A stretch of 64,000 nucleotides of DNA from Solanum dulcamara (taxonomy: Eukaryota; Streptophyta; Magnoliopsida; Solanales; Solanaceae), in assembly GCF_947179165.1 (NCBI RefSeq), contig NC_077245.1, positions 38,433,286 through 38,497,285 on the forward strand, read 5' to 3'. Position 1 is the stretch's first letter. Every line of letters starts with the position of its first letter. Both the position numbers and the translations under genes were made by a program. Below the pieces are notes generated by a model that saw nothing but the letters and a program-made list of their open reading frames with translations, was not told where the DNA came from and did not search any database. Positions 35,172 to 46,935 of this stretch are shown in pieces.

Positions 35172-35306
35172 TTCGTCCTTGGAGTATCTACAGACCGTGT
35201 CTAGTAGAGTCTTGTTTATTGGTGTATTGTGCACCACACCTATAAACAGGAGGCTACAGGACATTTAGGTTGTTACCTTTCTTTCTTATCTAAAATCGTG
35301 CAATAG

Positions 35307-36172
35307 TGTTACACCCTACACTTTTAAACTCGGAATGTCTCTTAAGTTCCTTAGACGTTATCATGTGAGCCGGATAAGCTACAACTCTATCAAACGACTC
35401 TAAGGAAGGGAGAATGTGATACCCAATAGTAGAGAAGGTTGGAAATAAAGTCAGAAAAATCTGGAAGGAATTGGAGGCCAAGTAATGAGTCGTAGGACTC
35501 GATTTACCTACGTAAGCCACTAACATAGAAGTTTTACATACTTGAGCTACTTGAGGACATACCAAACTTACGTAGCACGGATTACATAGTCTATTAAAAT
35601 AGGACAAGATTACGAACCCACGAGAAAGGGAAAAAATAACACATGGCAGCCAATGAAGGGGTGACACGTGGCAGGACCTCAAGTAAGCAGGTGACCCACC
35701 TGCTTGGGGGAGGTGGGCCCCACTGCCATGTGGCATCCCTCTCCTTTAGTGCATGGATACGGTGGCCTAATAGGGGCTAGACACGTGTCTCTCTTAGGGG
35801 CTAACATGTGTCACCTCCTAGGACCACCTATATATGTATAATATATGAGTAATCTTCAGTTCTTGATCCAAAAAACTTCAGCCAACAAAGAAAACACAAA
35901 CCCTAACCTAGAGAGAAAAACGTGACGGCTTGGGAAAAAAATAAGGTAAGTCCCGATTTTTTTCCATAAATTAATTATCTAGCGTATACCATGATGATTT
36001 GGAGGTATTAATATTATAAAATCATGGATTGGTGTAGCACAAATCGGATAGCAAGCAGCCATGGTGTTTAAATCGTGCTAGAGAAGTTCTGAGGTAAAAT
36101 TTTGGCGAGTTTTGGCCAATTTTGGATAAAGTAAGGCCTTTCCTTCTAATTTAAAGTTTACGGTGTTGTTAT
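35307..36172 (+). repeat. E5 LTR 1, left part
   Basis: Starts tgttacaccctacactttt. Carries GAGTCGTAGGACTC (35487-35500), CAAGTAAGCAGGTGACCC-type boxes (35670-35712), gacacgtgtc, and a TATATATG box near 35829. Interrupted at 36173 by E6; resumes at 50691 after the E6 target-site copy GTTAT. Confidence 0.85.
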
Positions 36173-37231
36173 TGTCACGACCCAACCCTGTAGGCCGCTA
36201 CTAGGGTCCGACCTGGACCCTCGTATACCCACCTACCAGTTGTAGTCAAATTGAACCATGAATAAGGTGATACTACTCACACAAAACCCCAATGAGTTAA
36301 AACTTTTTCGTGTACGTATGACCTCCTTCACTCATCTCATAACACATAAGGGCATGCAAGCCGACAAGGCTGCTATAACAAAAAAAACATTCACAACATG
36401 CCGTATAGGCACAATCGAAACGAACTCACAAACAACCCACATCCATATGTCTATAGACCTCTAGGAATAGAGTAACAGCAACATATGGTGGGATAGGGCC
36501 CCCGCCATACCCCTGAATGTACAAATATATATATTAAGTGACCATTATCAAAAATTAGGCTCTAGAACAGTGAAGCACTTACGACATAGCTGAGAGGAAC
36601 TCCTAAGCTGACGGATCTCCAAAATGAACATCTGTACCTGCAGGCATGAAACGCAGCCCCCCGAGAAAAGGGGGGTCAGTACGATATATGTACTGAGTAT
36701 GTAAAGCATAACACGTCGTAACTGAGGCCATAACTGAAATAGGGATGCAGGGGACAATTATAACAACTTAACGAATTACTATACCTATACCTTAGGACAC
36801 GTAAATCATACACATCATCATATGCTGTGCCCGACCCTCTAGTGAACTCGGTGTCATAAGCATTTTCTCATATTCACATGTCATCATATCATTATGTATT
36901 TTATTTCATCATATCATCGTATACGGTATCATATCATCGTATACGGTATCATATCATTGTATACGGTATAATCTTATCATGTATGTCATCTTATTACATC
37001 CAGTTCACTACGAGGCTCGGGGTCGCAAATGTATCACTCTAATCTCATATGCATGCCTACATAAAGTATCTGGCCCCTTTAGTGAGAGACTCGGTGAATG
37101 GAGTGGTGTACGTCTATAGCATACCATCATAATATACATACCGTACCCGGCCCTCTAAGGAGGGACTCAGTGTTCCTTCCATATTTCGCCACATATACTA
37201 TCATATTACAGCCAGCTCGGGACTCGGTGAA
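36173..37231 (-). repeat. E6 3' LTR, outer part
   Basis: The minus-strand 3' end of the LTR, up to the E7 insertion. Includes the CAGTAC...GTACTG element (36675-36700) with a CCCC/GGGG hairpin, and three copies of a 21-bp unit (catcgtatacggtatcata, about 36910-36971) where the partner LTR has about two. It continues at 40768 after E7. Confidence 0.85.
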
Positions 37232-40200
37232 TGTTACACCTCACCCTTTTAAACTCAGAATGTTTCATAAGTTCCTTGGACATTACCATATGAACCGGAT
37301 ATGCTACGACACTATCAAATGACTCCAACGAAGGGAGGATGTGATACCCCGTAGTAGAGAAGGTTGGAAGGGGAATCATATAAGAATCCGGAAGGAATAG
37401 GAGGCCAAGTAACGAGTCGTAGGACTCGACTTATCTACGCAAGCTACTAATTTAGAGATCTTACATACGTGAGTTACTTGATTACATACCAAACTTATGT
37501 AGCACGGATTACATAGGCTCTTAAAATAAGACGAGATTACGAACCTACGAGAGGGAGCAAAAACTAGTCTCCGAACTTACGAAAGTGAAGCAAGCAGGTG
37601 ACAAGCAGGCAGGTGACTCACCTACTTGGGATGGACCCCACGCTGCCACGTGGCAGCCCCTAACTGGTTGCATAGATATGGTGGACCAATCACGGCTGGA
37701 CACGTGTCACCCTAGGGGGCTGACACATGTCACCCCCATAGCCACCCTATATATATGTGTATTGTGACTAATTAGTTCATTCCTAGCCAGAAAATCAGTC
37801 CAAAACATGGAGAGAAAACGTGAAAAATGAAGAAGGGAAAGGCAGCCATGTCTGGAAGAATTTAAGGGTAAGTTCTTCAATTTTCTTCCATGAATTAATT
37901 ATATACGGTGTACCTTAAGTACGTGGATACGTATATATGTATTTTAAGACCTTCATGGAAGTAAAACTCCAGCTTTGCAATTGGAATTTGGAAGAGAAAA
38001 TAAGAGAAAACGTTAATTAATAAGCCCGTTTTTGGAAGGGACAGTGGTTAGTAATATTGGTATAACTTCTTGTGTACAGATTCGTTTCGAGTGATTTAAT
38101 ATGTTTTGGAAAGGTATTTCGTGGTTCTATAACTTTCATTCAGACTCCAAAATCCAGCTATACTTGTATCAGCTTGAAAAGTGGTGATGAAGTGTAGAGG
38201 AGGTACTGCTCAAATTTGGTTTTGGAAATTCCACACGGACAGCTGTAAGTATTTTGGTCATATCTTTTTGTATAAAATTGATGTAGGGATGATTCTAAAT
38301 TTTTTGCGACCCTAATACATATGTCTATAACTTTCATGAAGGGCGTAAATCCTGTTTCCCTCCATTACCCCTTCGAAACGAAGAGACAAGGTAAAACAGT
38401 AAACTGTCCAGATTTCACATTTTGGATAGTTTTGGCGAGTTTGACAAGTTTAACGTAAGGTAAGGTTTCTTCTTTAAATTTGAGCTTTATGTGTTCTGAT
38501 GGAGCATGTTACACGCCCTATTGGTGGCTGGAAATATGAAAATGGCTTAGAAATACTTGGCGTTCGGAATAAACTAATTTGTAGTCGTTATAGTTGAATT
38601 GTTGTCGAAATAAAGTATTGCTTTGTGAAGTACTGCTGCAGGGGTATTGGCTGGTTGTTGCAGGGTCTAAATATGATCTAATGTGGGTTAGGTTGTTGCT
38701 GGTTGAGACCCCATGACCCCTCGTTATGTATAATTAAAGGCGTCACAAAATAAAGGCTAGACGCCCTATTGAGATATCGTATTTTTGGAATAAGTCGTTT
38801 GGAGTGTATGTTGTATATTGTTGGTATGAATTGCTGCAGGTTGTTGTTGTTGGTTGGCTGTAGGTCTTAGGGACCTAATTGGAAATTCGGATAGGGCACA
38901 TTATAGGGGAGGTGCTGCCCAATTTTTGTTAACGCCTTAACAAACTAAAGGACTAGTCGAGGAAACAACTAAGGCAATAGATTCCATTAACATTAAGGCG
39001 TAATCCAAGATGCTGGAAAGTTAAGAGTAGTTGATATTTGTATTACTTTCATATTGAATAGGTTCAGAAGACGACGAGACGAGCAGGATAAAGGGTAACT
39101 CCCAAAAGGTATGTAAAGCTTTCTCTTGGCATGTTTTGGTATAAGTTCGTACAGCTATCTTTCTTTCCTTTTGGCAAGTTTTAGCCTTAAGTGAAGTGTG
39201 TGTGGAATGTGGAGATAATTCCATTCCCAAAACTCAAAGTATGCCTCATAACCCATATCCACTGCTTAGTATTGGAATTTCTGCAAGAATTGAGTATTGC
39301 CTAGTAAGGCTTCTATGTGTTAAACACTAGTATGTGGAAAACTATCTCTTATTTCCTTTGACACGTATTTGGTACGAAAGTGAGATTATGATGCCATAAT
39401 GATTCACCGAGACCCATGATGGGCCGGGTATGAAATATGTGTATGCAGATCCCATAAAGGAAAGTACAGACCATATATAGTTTATTCTCTTTCTTCTTCT
39501 GGCATGTCTTGGTTGTAGGTTAAACATGATATGAGTTCCGGGGTAACTCCATTCTTAGCATCTCTTATTTACGTCTGAATATCGAACTTTTATAATAATC
39601 AAACTATTTCCCTGGAAACTTTTATATGTTAAAAAGGTAACAAATGTACAGGCTCCAAGTCTTACAGACTATATGTTAACAAATGTTTCTGGTTCCATAA
39701 GCGATTTGGCTTTACTTTAGTACATGTCTAGGAGCCCCGAGATTATAATTGAGACAACCCATAATGGCATTTAGAGGACACTCGAGATGACTACACCGTT
39801 ACTCGGGTTCTCAAATAAAAGCTTAACTTTCTTATTCTGTCGAGTATCTGATAACGATTTAAATTGCATATAGTTACTCACTACTCTACTCGTGTATACC
39901 GTAACACTTCTTTCCTTGAGTCCCGGGCCAGGATATGTTCTCGTGCACAGTTCACTACATTATTCACTGAGTCCCTCAATAGAGGGCCAGGATACGTGTA
40001 TAAATATATGATGATGTGTTGTAATAAGGTGGTGATGGCACTGGGGCCATGATGGTTTTACAGAGATGATTTTACAGAGATGATTCACTGGACCCCCGAA
40101 AGGGCCGGCTATATGATATGACTCGAACATGCATGTTTTTGTAACTCATAAAGTACAAGTACATGTTTTTGAATTGATATCTTATCCCCTGATTTTCTAT

Positions 40201-40762
40201 CTCAGATATGTTTCCAGTTGTATTATATTATGTTTTACATACTCAGTACACATATCGTACTGACCCCCTTTCTCGGGGGGCTGCGTTCATGCCCGCAGGT
40301 ACAGATACAGATTTTGGGAGTCCGTCAGCTTAGGATTCCATGCAGCTCAGCTGGAAGAGGCTTCATTGTATCGGAGCCTAGTTTTTGATGCTGTCCACGG
40401 ATGTATAGAAATTGTTTTATCCATTCAGGGGTACGGCGGGGGCCCTGTCCCACCATATGTTGTCATTTATATGTTTAGAGGTCTGCAGACATGTATATGT
40501 GGGTGGTGTATGTCAGTTTGATTAAGCTGGGTCTATATGATATATGATATATGTTATTATGTTATGGCAGCCCTGTCGGCTTGCGTGCCCTGTTGTGATA
40601 CAAACGAAAAGGGCTACAGGTTTATGAAAATGTTATCGCCCAGTGGGGCTCTCTTACATGATATTGTCTTATTTATGATTCAATGTGACCTCAACTAATA
40701 GATATATGTACGGGGGGTCCAGGTCGGACCCCAGTTGCGGCCTACGGGGTTGGGTTGTGACA
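37232..40762 (+). mobile_element. E7: solo LTR of the E1 family
   Basis: A 3.53 kb unit starting tgttacacctcaccc and ending ttgggttgtgaca, flanked by the perfect target duplication GTGAA (37227-37231 and 40763-40767). The E6 partner LTR (near 47950) shows the uninterrupted site. Read in its own direction it matches the E1 LTRs along its length with modest divergence. No interior is present, so the element was reduced to one LTR by LTR-LTR recombination. It carries the same promoter block, hairpin modules and terminal GGGGTCC/GGACCCC hairpin. Confidence 0.92.
37690..37762 (+). promoter_or_regulatory. E7 LTR promoter block
   Basis: ggacacgtgtca, then tgacacatgtca, then TATATATATG (about 37748-37757). 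Same order as in the other LTRs; the second box has lost the CACGTG core by one C-to-T-type change. Confidence 0.55.
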
Positions 40763-40767
40763 GTGAA

Positions 40768-43517
40768 TAATTGTATCGTCATAACATATAACATATATCA
40801 CACCTCACATACGTAATCATCTCCTCGTACGTGGAACTGTACAAATCCGACCCAGGATGCGGTGAAAGAAATAGTAAAACTGTGCACGATAACTATTCCC
40901 GGCCCATCGTGGGATGCGGTGAAGGATGGGTTACAGTATGCATGAGTAGAGTAGTGGGAAACCATATGTAACTAAGTCATTATCTGAGACTCGATAAAAC
41001 AGTCAAGTGAACCGTCACCTGAAGACTAGGGGAGTAATTATCCGAGGTACCCCTTTAGATGTCATTAGGGCTTACATCAGTTGGGGCTTCAGGGATCACA
41101 GACATGCATCAAGATAATGCCACACCATTTATGCAATCAGAAATACAATTTATCTAGTTAAAGACTCAACTTATTCAATCAAACACATTTATCATTTCAG
41201 AGCCTTTAAAAAGAAGAGCTGGTACCTCCACTTACTATTCATTATATAGCAGGCTCGAGAATAGTAATATGATTACTTTTAGACTCTGAATGTTCAGAAG
41301 TGACTACAAGTCACGAGTTACACTCAGAGCTCATAACTGGAATTACCTCTAAACCCATATCATATATCATTTTACTTAAAATTAAGTCATTCCAAAAGAA
41401 AGAAGAGATAGGCTTTACATCTACTATTTTTCATCACATAGAAGACTTAAAGGCAATAACCCAGCTATTATAGGAGTTCTAACATCAAAAGGTAAACGAG
41501 AGTTCGACTTATATTCAGGGCTTTATGAATGGATTGAATCCCAAATATCACATACATATTATTCATAACTTACATCTAAGACATGCCAAAAGAAAAGAAA
41601 GATAGCTCTACATACTTATTCCAAAAACACGCCAAAAGAAAGCTTCACATACCTTGTCTGAATTATTCCTTATCTTGCTTGCCTCGCCGTCCTTTGAACC
41701 TATTTAATATTAAAGTAATATGAATATCAACCCCTTTTACTTTCCAGCACCCTAGGTTACACCTTAGTATTAATGGAATCTATTTCCTTAGTCGTTTCCC
41801 CGACTAGTTCTGTTTTTCACTAAGGCGTCGACGAAAATTAGGCAGCACCTTCCTTATAATGTGCCCTATCCAAATTTCCAATTAGGTCCCTAAGACCTAC
41901 AGCCAACCAACAACAACAACCTGCAGAAATTCACATCAATAATATACAACATAAACTCCAAACGACTTATTCAAAAATATGATATCACAATAGGGCGTCT
42001 AGCCTTTATTTTGTAACGCCTTTCATCATACGCAACGAGGGGTCATGTGGCTTTAACCAGCAGCAGCCAAACAAACATTAGAACATATTTAGGCCCTGCA
42101 ATAACACATCACACCCCTTCAACAACAACTCACAAGCATTCCAATTTAGTTTATTTCGAACGTCAAGCATATCTATGATGTTTTCACATTTCCGGCTACT
42201 TAAACCACATATAATGCACTTATTAAAAATACCATAAACTCAAAATTAATAGGAGAAACCTTACCTTATCCTAAACTCATCAAACTCACCAAAATTATCA
42301 AAACGTAAATTCTGGACAGCCTACTGTCTTGTATTGTCTGTTAGTTTTGAAGGGGTAATTGAGGGAAAAAGGATTTGTTTCCTCAATAAAGGTTATAGAC
42401 ATGTGTCTTAGGGTCGCATACAATTTTGAATTAACCCTACAGAAATTTTTTTACAAAACGATATGCCCAAAATACCAACAGCAGTCCTTGTAGAATTTCT
42501 AAAATGAAATCTGGGCAGCAGCTCCCCCATGCTTCACCACCCTTTTTCGAGCAGAGAAAAGCAAAACTGGGTTTTAGAGTCTAAATTAAAGTTATATCCC
42601 TATGAAATATATTTCCAAAACATCTTGAATCACTTAAAACGAAGTCTTACACAAGGAGTTATACTTGTATTACTAACAACAGTTTAATTCAAAAACAGGT
42701 TTGTTCCCTAGCGTTTTCTCTTTAAGCTTCTCTTAGTTTTCCAAGTGTAGAATTGGAAATATGGTTCCGTAGGCATCGTAATATACATATATACACCTCT
42801 ACGTAGTTGAGGAACACCGTAGATAATTAATTGACAGAAAAAAATTTGGAGGCTTACCTCCTTCTAGGTGCTGCCGTAGCTCCTCTCTTCTCCCTCTTAA
42901 CTTGTCTCTCAATTTTTAAGTGTAGGAAAGGATGAACAATGAAGTTCCTAGTCATCCATACATATATATATGCCTTTTTGGAGAGTGACACATGGCAGCC
43001 CCTAAGGGTGACACGTGTCACTCCCTTTGGCAGCCACGTCACCTCATGCAACCAATTACATACTGCCACATGGTGATGTGGGACCCACCTCAAGTAGGTG
43101 TGTCACCTACTTGGTCCAAGTAGGTGTATCACCTACTTAGTCAAAGTAGGTGCATCACCTGCTTGCTTCTGAGTAGGTGCTACGCCTCCTCCCGCCTCTC
43201 CCGTGGATTCATAATCTCGTCTTACTTTAGGAGCCTATGTAATCCTTGCTACGTAAGCTCAACATGTACTCCAATGGCTTAGTTATGTAAGTCTTCCAAG
43301 TTGGTAGCTTACGTAAGTAAGTCGAGTCCTACGACTTGTTATTTTGGCCTCCAATTCGTTTCAAATCCTTATAGACCTATTTCCAAACTTCACCTTAACA
43401 GGCGTCACGTCCTCCCTTTCTTAGAATCGTTTGATAGTGTCGTAGCGTATCCAGCTCACATGATAATGTCTAAGAAACTTATGAGACATTCCAATCTTGA
43501 GAGTGTGGGGTGTAACA
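40768..43517 (-). repeat. E6 3' LTR, inner part
   Basis: Continuation of the E6 left LTR after E7 and its target-site copy, ending at the LTR/interior border (on the plus strand ...gtgtggggtgtaaca). Contains the CAGGTG/CACCTA array at about 43091-43180 and gagtcctacgactt (43324-43337), and TATATATATG with a nearby tgacacgtgtca. Confidence 0.85.
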
Positions 43518-43533
43518 TCCTTCCCCCCTTTAG
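43518..43533 (-). other. E6 polypurine tract
   Basis: On the minus strand ctaaaggggggaagga directly before the LTR, identical to E1. The AACATT...AATGTT hairpin lies immediately upstream in element direction (43534-43553). Confidence 0.85.
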
Positions 43534-43663
43534 AACATTCATCCCCGAATGTTGAATAAAACTTCCCTTAAGACTTTATACAAACTGTAGGGAGATTCCT
43601 TTCTATTGCAATCACATACATTTTCATCCAAGTAATTAATATATGAGTTCCAGGAGTGGGGGT

Positions 43664-43912
43664 TTACCCGTAGACATTTGGAAATAGGTACGGATACCTG
43701 TGGTTCATGTCCTCTTCAGCTTCCCAAGTTATTTCTTCATGATTCTTATTCCGCCAGGGCACCTTGACAAAAGCTACGTCCTTAGTTCGCACCCCTTTTA
43801 ATCTGCCAATCCGGGATGGCAATAAGTTGCCCCTCATAGGATAACTCCCTATTACATAGACCTCCTCCCCAGGAAATATTCTAGGAGGGTCATTTATATA
43901 CTTGCGGAGCAT
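43664..43912 (-). pseudogene. Chromodomain tail ORF retained in E6 (82 codons)
   Basis: The only clear coding trace in E6. The C-terminal half, RTKDVAFVKVPWRNKNHEEI and TWEAEEDMNHRYPYLF, is a chromovirus integrase chromodomain tail. The N-terminal half (SYPMRGNLLPSRIGRLKGV) is the same DNA as the E1/E5 'SYEE.LIAI.D.QI' stretch read in another frame, so a small indel just before RTKD fused two frames. The frame is open but lacks the integrase core, and translation is doubtful. Confidence 0.7.
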
Positions 43913-44518
43913 TGATCTGCAAAAACTAAATGTATTGCTTCAAATCGGACAGTAGGTCCCACTCATAGGCAGCTTTATCCATCATAACCCATATAAACGT
44001 ATACTTTCGTAGAGTATGAGGTCAGCTTGGACTATAACCTACCTTAATTGCCTTCCATTTCCGTGTCGGGATTCCCATCCCCCGTAACAAGCTATCAAGC
44101 CTCTGATGCTCCACTTCGTTTAAGCTATTATACAATTTCTCTTAATTCAACCTATAATACCTTAGGTATGCTATCTTGCTCTTTTACTCAGATCTTCTTT
44201 CCAGTTTTATTACCAAACATTATGTTGTAATTCTTACACAAATATGTGTAGGTACGTAGAGCCATCCAGAAAATGCCTTAGTGTCGCTATACTAGCGGCT
44301 TACCTCCTTCGGTTAAGGTCAGGGGAAGTTAGGGCTCCGCTATGACTTTTGTCCTTAATACCGATTATATCTTAATATTTTTTCCTCGAACAACCTTACA
44401 CTTTTCTTTAATAGATTCTAAATATGGCAATCACATTGCTATTACTGACTTTCTTTTATTGAGTAATCATTTGACCTTGATCTTAGTATGCCAATGTTCG
44501 TAAGCTGCATAACTATTC
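43913..44518. other. E6 interior, unidentified
   Basis: Pyrimidine-rich on the plus strand. A few phrases (for example 'ctccgctatgac' near 44336) resemble E1 near 9475, suggesting a common ancestral interior. No domain recognised. Confidence 0.45.
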
Positions 44519-44813
44519 TTGTGCCATTTTCACGAGGTGCGTTGTATTTCAGTCATAATCTTTTCTACTCTTGCCTTACTCTATTCTATATGTGTCATTG
44601 TACTAACACGCCTTTATAATCTCTTTTTATCATACTTGTTTCGTTCCCTTTTTCACTTCCCAGGAGTTTGTGCCATTTTCACGAGGTGCGTTGTATTTCA
44701 GTCATAATCTTTTCTGCTCTTGGCTTACTCTATTTTATATGTGTCATTGTACTAACATGCCTTTATAATCTTTTTTTTTCATACTTGTTTCGTTTCCTTT
44801 TTCACTTCCCAGG
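44519..44813. repeat. 146-bp tandem duplication next to the 5S relic
   Basis: Copy 1 at 44519-44664 and copy 2 at 44668-44813 are close to identical (offset 149 bp). Both begin ttgtgccattttcacgagg and end cacttcccagg. The end of copy 2 is also the first 5S-like bases, so copy 1 ends with a fragment of the same 5S edge: the duplication happened after, or together with, capture of the 5S segment. Confidence 0.85.
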
Positions 44814-44906
44814 GGGTCACCCATCCTAGTGCTACTCTTACCCAAGCACGCTTAACTTCGGAGTTTTGACGGAATCCGGTGCATTAGTGTGGGTATGATC
44901 GCGTCC
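44804..44906 (-). pseudogene. 5S rRNA-derived sequence inside E6 (sense to the element)
   Basis: On the minus strand it reads ggacgcgatcatacccacac, then actaatgcaccggattcc, agttaagcgtgcttgggtaa, and ggatgggtgaccccctggga. It covers plant 5S rRNA from the first bases to about base 103; the last 15 or so bases are missing. The Pol III A-box and C-box regions are recognisable. It is better preserved than the E1 copy. Because the 3' end is cut and the flanks are retrotransposon interior, a working 5S gene is unlikely. Confidence 0.88.
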
Positions 44907-46917
44907 ATCCCTTATGGGGTCTCGTTTGAAGTTTAAGCGTTCCCATTTACATACGATAGCGTCAGTTGATTTTCTCTTACGCTTGTACTTCTCTTGTCCA
45001 CTTCCGCCCTTTTAGGGTGTACCCATGTCATCCTCCATTTATTTTCAGCTATTCACACGCGAATGATTCTACTCCAACATTTTTAACATGCTGCACCATG
45101 TCCAATCTTCTGTTAGATCGTCCATACGTTTGATCGCTCTTATAAGAACCCCTAGCACAACTATAGGGTGCTTTACTCTTCATAATGTATCATATAAAAT
45201 CTCATCTAATGGTTGATACTCAAGTAATATCCATAATGTAGCAGTGCATTCAAAGCCACATTCAATTCTTCCCAATCAATAATTAGCTCGTGCTCATAAT
45301 TGGTTCAAATTCTCCACTCGGGAGTACTTATACTTTGATGATTCGTGTTTTAAGCTCCGTCATTATACTAATCTTATTCCAGTGGGTACCACTTATTCTT
45401 CTAATAACATCATAATGCAACAGTTGTTCTGCAAATCGACATACCCTCTCCTTGCAGGATCTCATTAACCATCAAGGTGGAGTCACGTATATTAACTTCA
45501 TTATGCCTTCTGAACTTTCATCTTTGTCATGTGCTTCAGGCTCCCTTCTAATCCTGCTTAAAACCATATTAACTTTATGGTAATAGGGGCCTTATCTTAT
45601 TACTCTTTCATCATACTATACTTTCAATTCGTAACTGTCTATCTCTCTTTTTGTTCGATACTCATACTTAATTAATCACATCTATCTTGAACGCCTATAT
45701 TATAACTTCTCTATTATTCCTCCAGCTCATTTCCATTTTTGGTTGGGCGCAAGGAATTCCATATTACTCTTTATTTCCTTGTACTAGCTATCCTTTTTGT
45801 CATCACACAACCTTTATTCGAAACTTTCCTTACTAAGCTTTACTTATTCTCACAACGATTTTTGTTATATTCACCTGGTACCCTGTTCACATTCAGTCCC
45901 ATACTATAACACCGCTTGACTTTCTTCACGATTATTACTATGGGCTACTTACCCTTCTTAGTTGGTATTATCCTTAATGTTTCACAAGACGTCTTATTAA
46001 CATCTCATATCCATCACAATTCTTTATCCCTCATACTCTTGTCTTAATTATACTGTTACTTCCTTTAACTATAACTTGTCATAGTTTATCCTTATATATT
46101 AATTCAGGCGATACCTTACTATATCATTTTATCCTGATCTATCAGTCCTCTCTGAGTCATCTTCTTTAACTTTGTTCTACTATTTCAGTATCGACCTCCT
46201 AGTTTCTATTGCCATTAACTCATCAATTAACTTATTTCTCGAGGTCAGCCATACTCGTTTAGTCAAATCTCATCATTGTTGTGAGAACAACCTTTCAAGA
46301 CATACTATAGCCCTGTATCTCATTCTCTTTTTATTTCTAAGAAAATTTGAGTAGAGTTTCCTCTATATTTCTTACTATCTCAACACCTGTATGCAGAAAA
46401 TACCAACAATGCCTCACAGGGCACATATATATATATATATTCGTATCGTATCATATCGCAGCCACCCAGGGCATATATATATATTCATATCATCTCATAT
46501 TGCAGCCATACAGGGCGCCCACAATTAACAGTATGGAAAGGGACTTACCTCATATGTCCACTCGAACTGCACCTGTTACACTTTCTTGTATACTTTCCCT
46601 TTCATTTTTCAACTTTATATATCAATCGTATTGCAACACCTTACCTGACATAGGTCCTTCGTGCCTTTGCTTACCTGCGTGCTTCATAACATCCAATATT
46701 GCCAGTTACTTTCTTCTACCGGCGTTGTCCTCCTGCTAAAATCGCAGGTTAGTATGAGGAATTTCATTTTCTATGGCTCGGCTCTATCGCACGATCTTAG
46801 ATATGAAAGAAAGTAACATCCTAAATGTCCTGTAGCCTCCTGTCTATAGATGTGGTGCACAACACACCGATAAACAAGACTCTACTAGACACGGTCTGTA
46901 GATATTCCAAGGATGAA
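44907..46917. other. E6 interior leader side, non-coding
   Basis: T-rich DNA without recognised domains. From about 46385 it parallels the E1 leader (cagaaaataccaacaatgcc, cagggc repeats with ATATAT, and a 'taacatcctaaatgtcc' stretch) up to the primer site. Confidence 0.6.
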
Positions 46918-46931
46918 CTGCTCTGATACGA
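46918..46931 (-). other. E6 primer binding site, mutated
   Basis: On the minus strand it reads tcgtatcagagcag; the expected TGG start is TCG. It still lies four bases from the LTR end. Consistent with an older, inactive copy. Confidence 0.8.
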
Positions 46932-46935
46932 CTTC

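Larger units (their letters stand above)
32020..35306 (+). mobile_element. E4: 5' LTR, primer site and leader of a chromovirus, cut by E5
   Basis: A 3.1 kb LTR (32020-35153) begins tgttatgcccctc and ends ttggatcgtaaaa (decayed from ...tcgtgaca). The primer site is at 35158-35171. The leader resembles E5's (taccgaccgtgtctag-type, 'aggaggctacagga') and is cut at 35307 by E5. Gag-pol and the 3' LTR must lie past the window's right edge if they exist. The left target-site copy would be TATAG (32015-32019) and cannot be checked here. Confidence 0.8.

Noticed and set aside
35290..35736. 148-codon open frame on the minus strand
   Set aside because: It lies wholly inside the E5 LTR across the promoter region, and related frames recur wherever the LTR recurs (63091-63504). 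Recurrence comes from LTR homology, not from coding conservation.
46347..46739. 130-codon frame in the E6 interior
   Set aside because: It spans ATATAT and cagggc repeats of the non-coding leader; the E1 counterpart has no matching frame.
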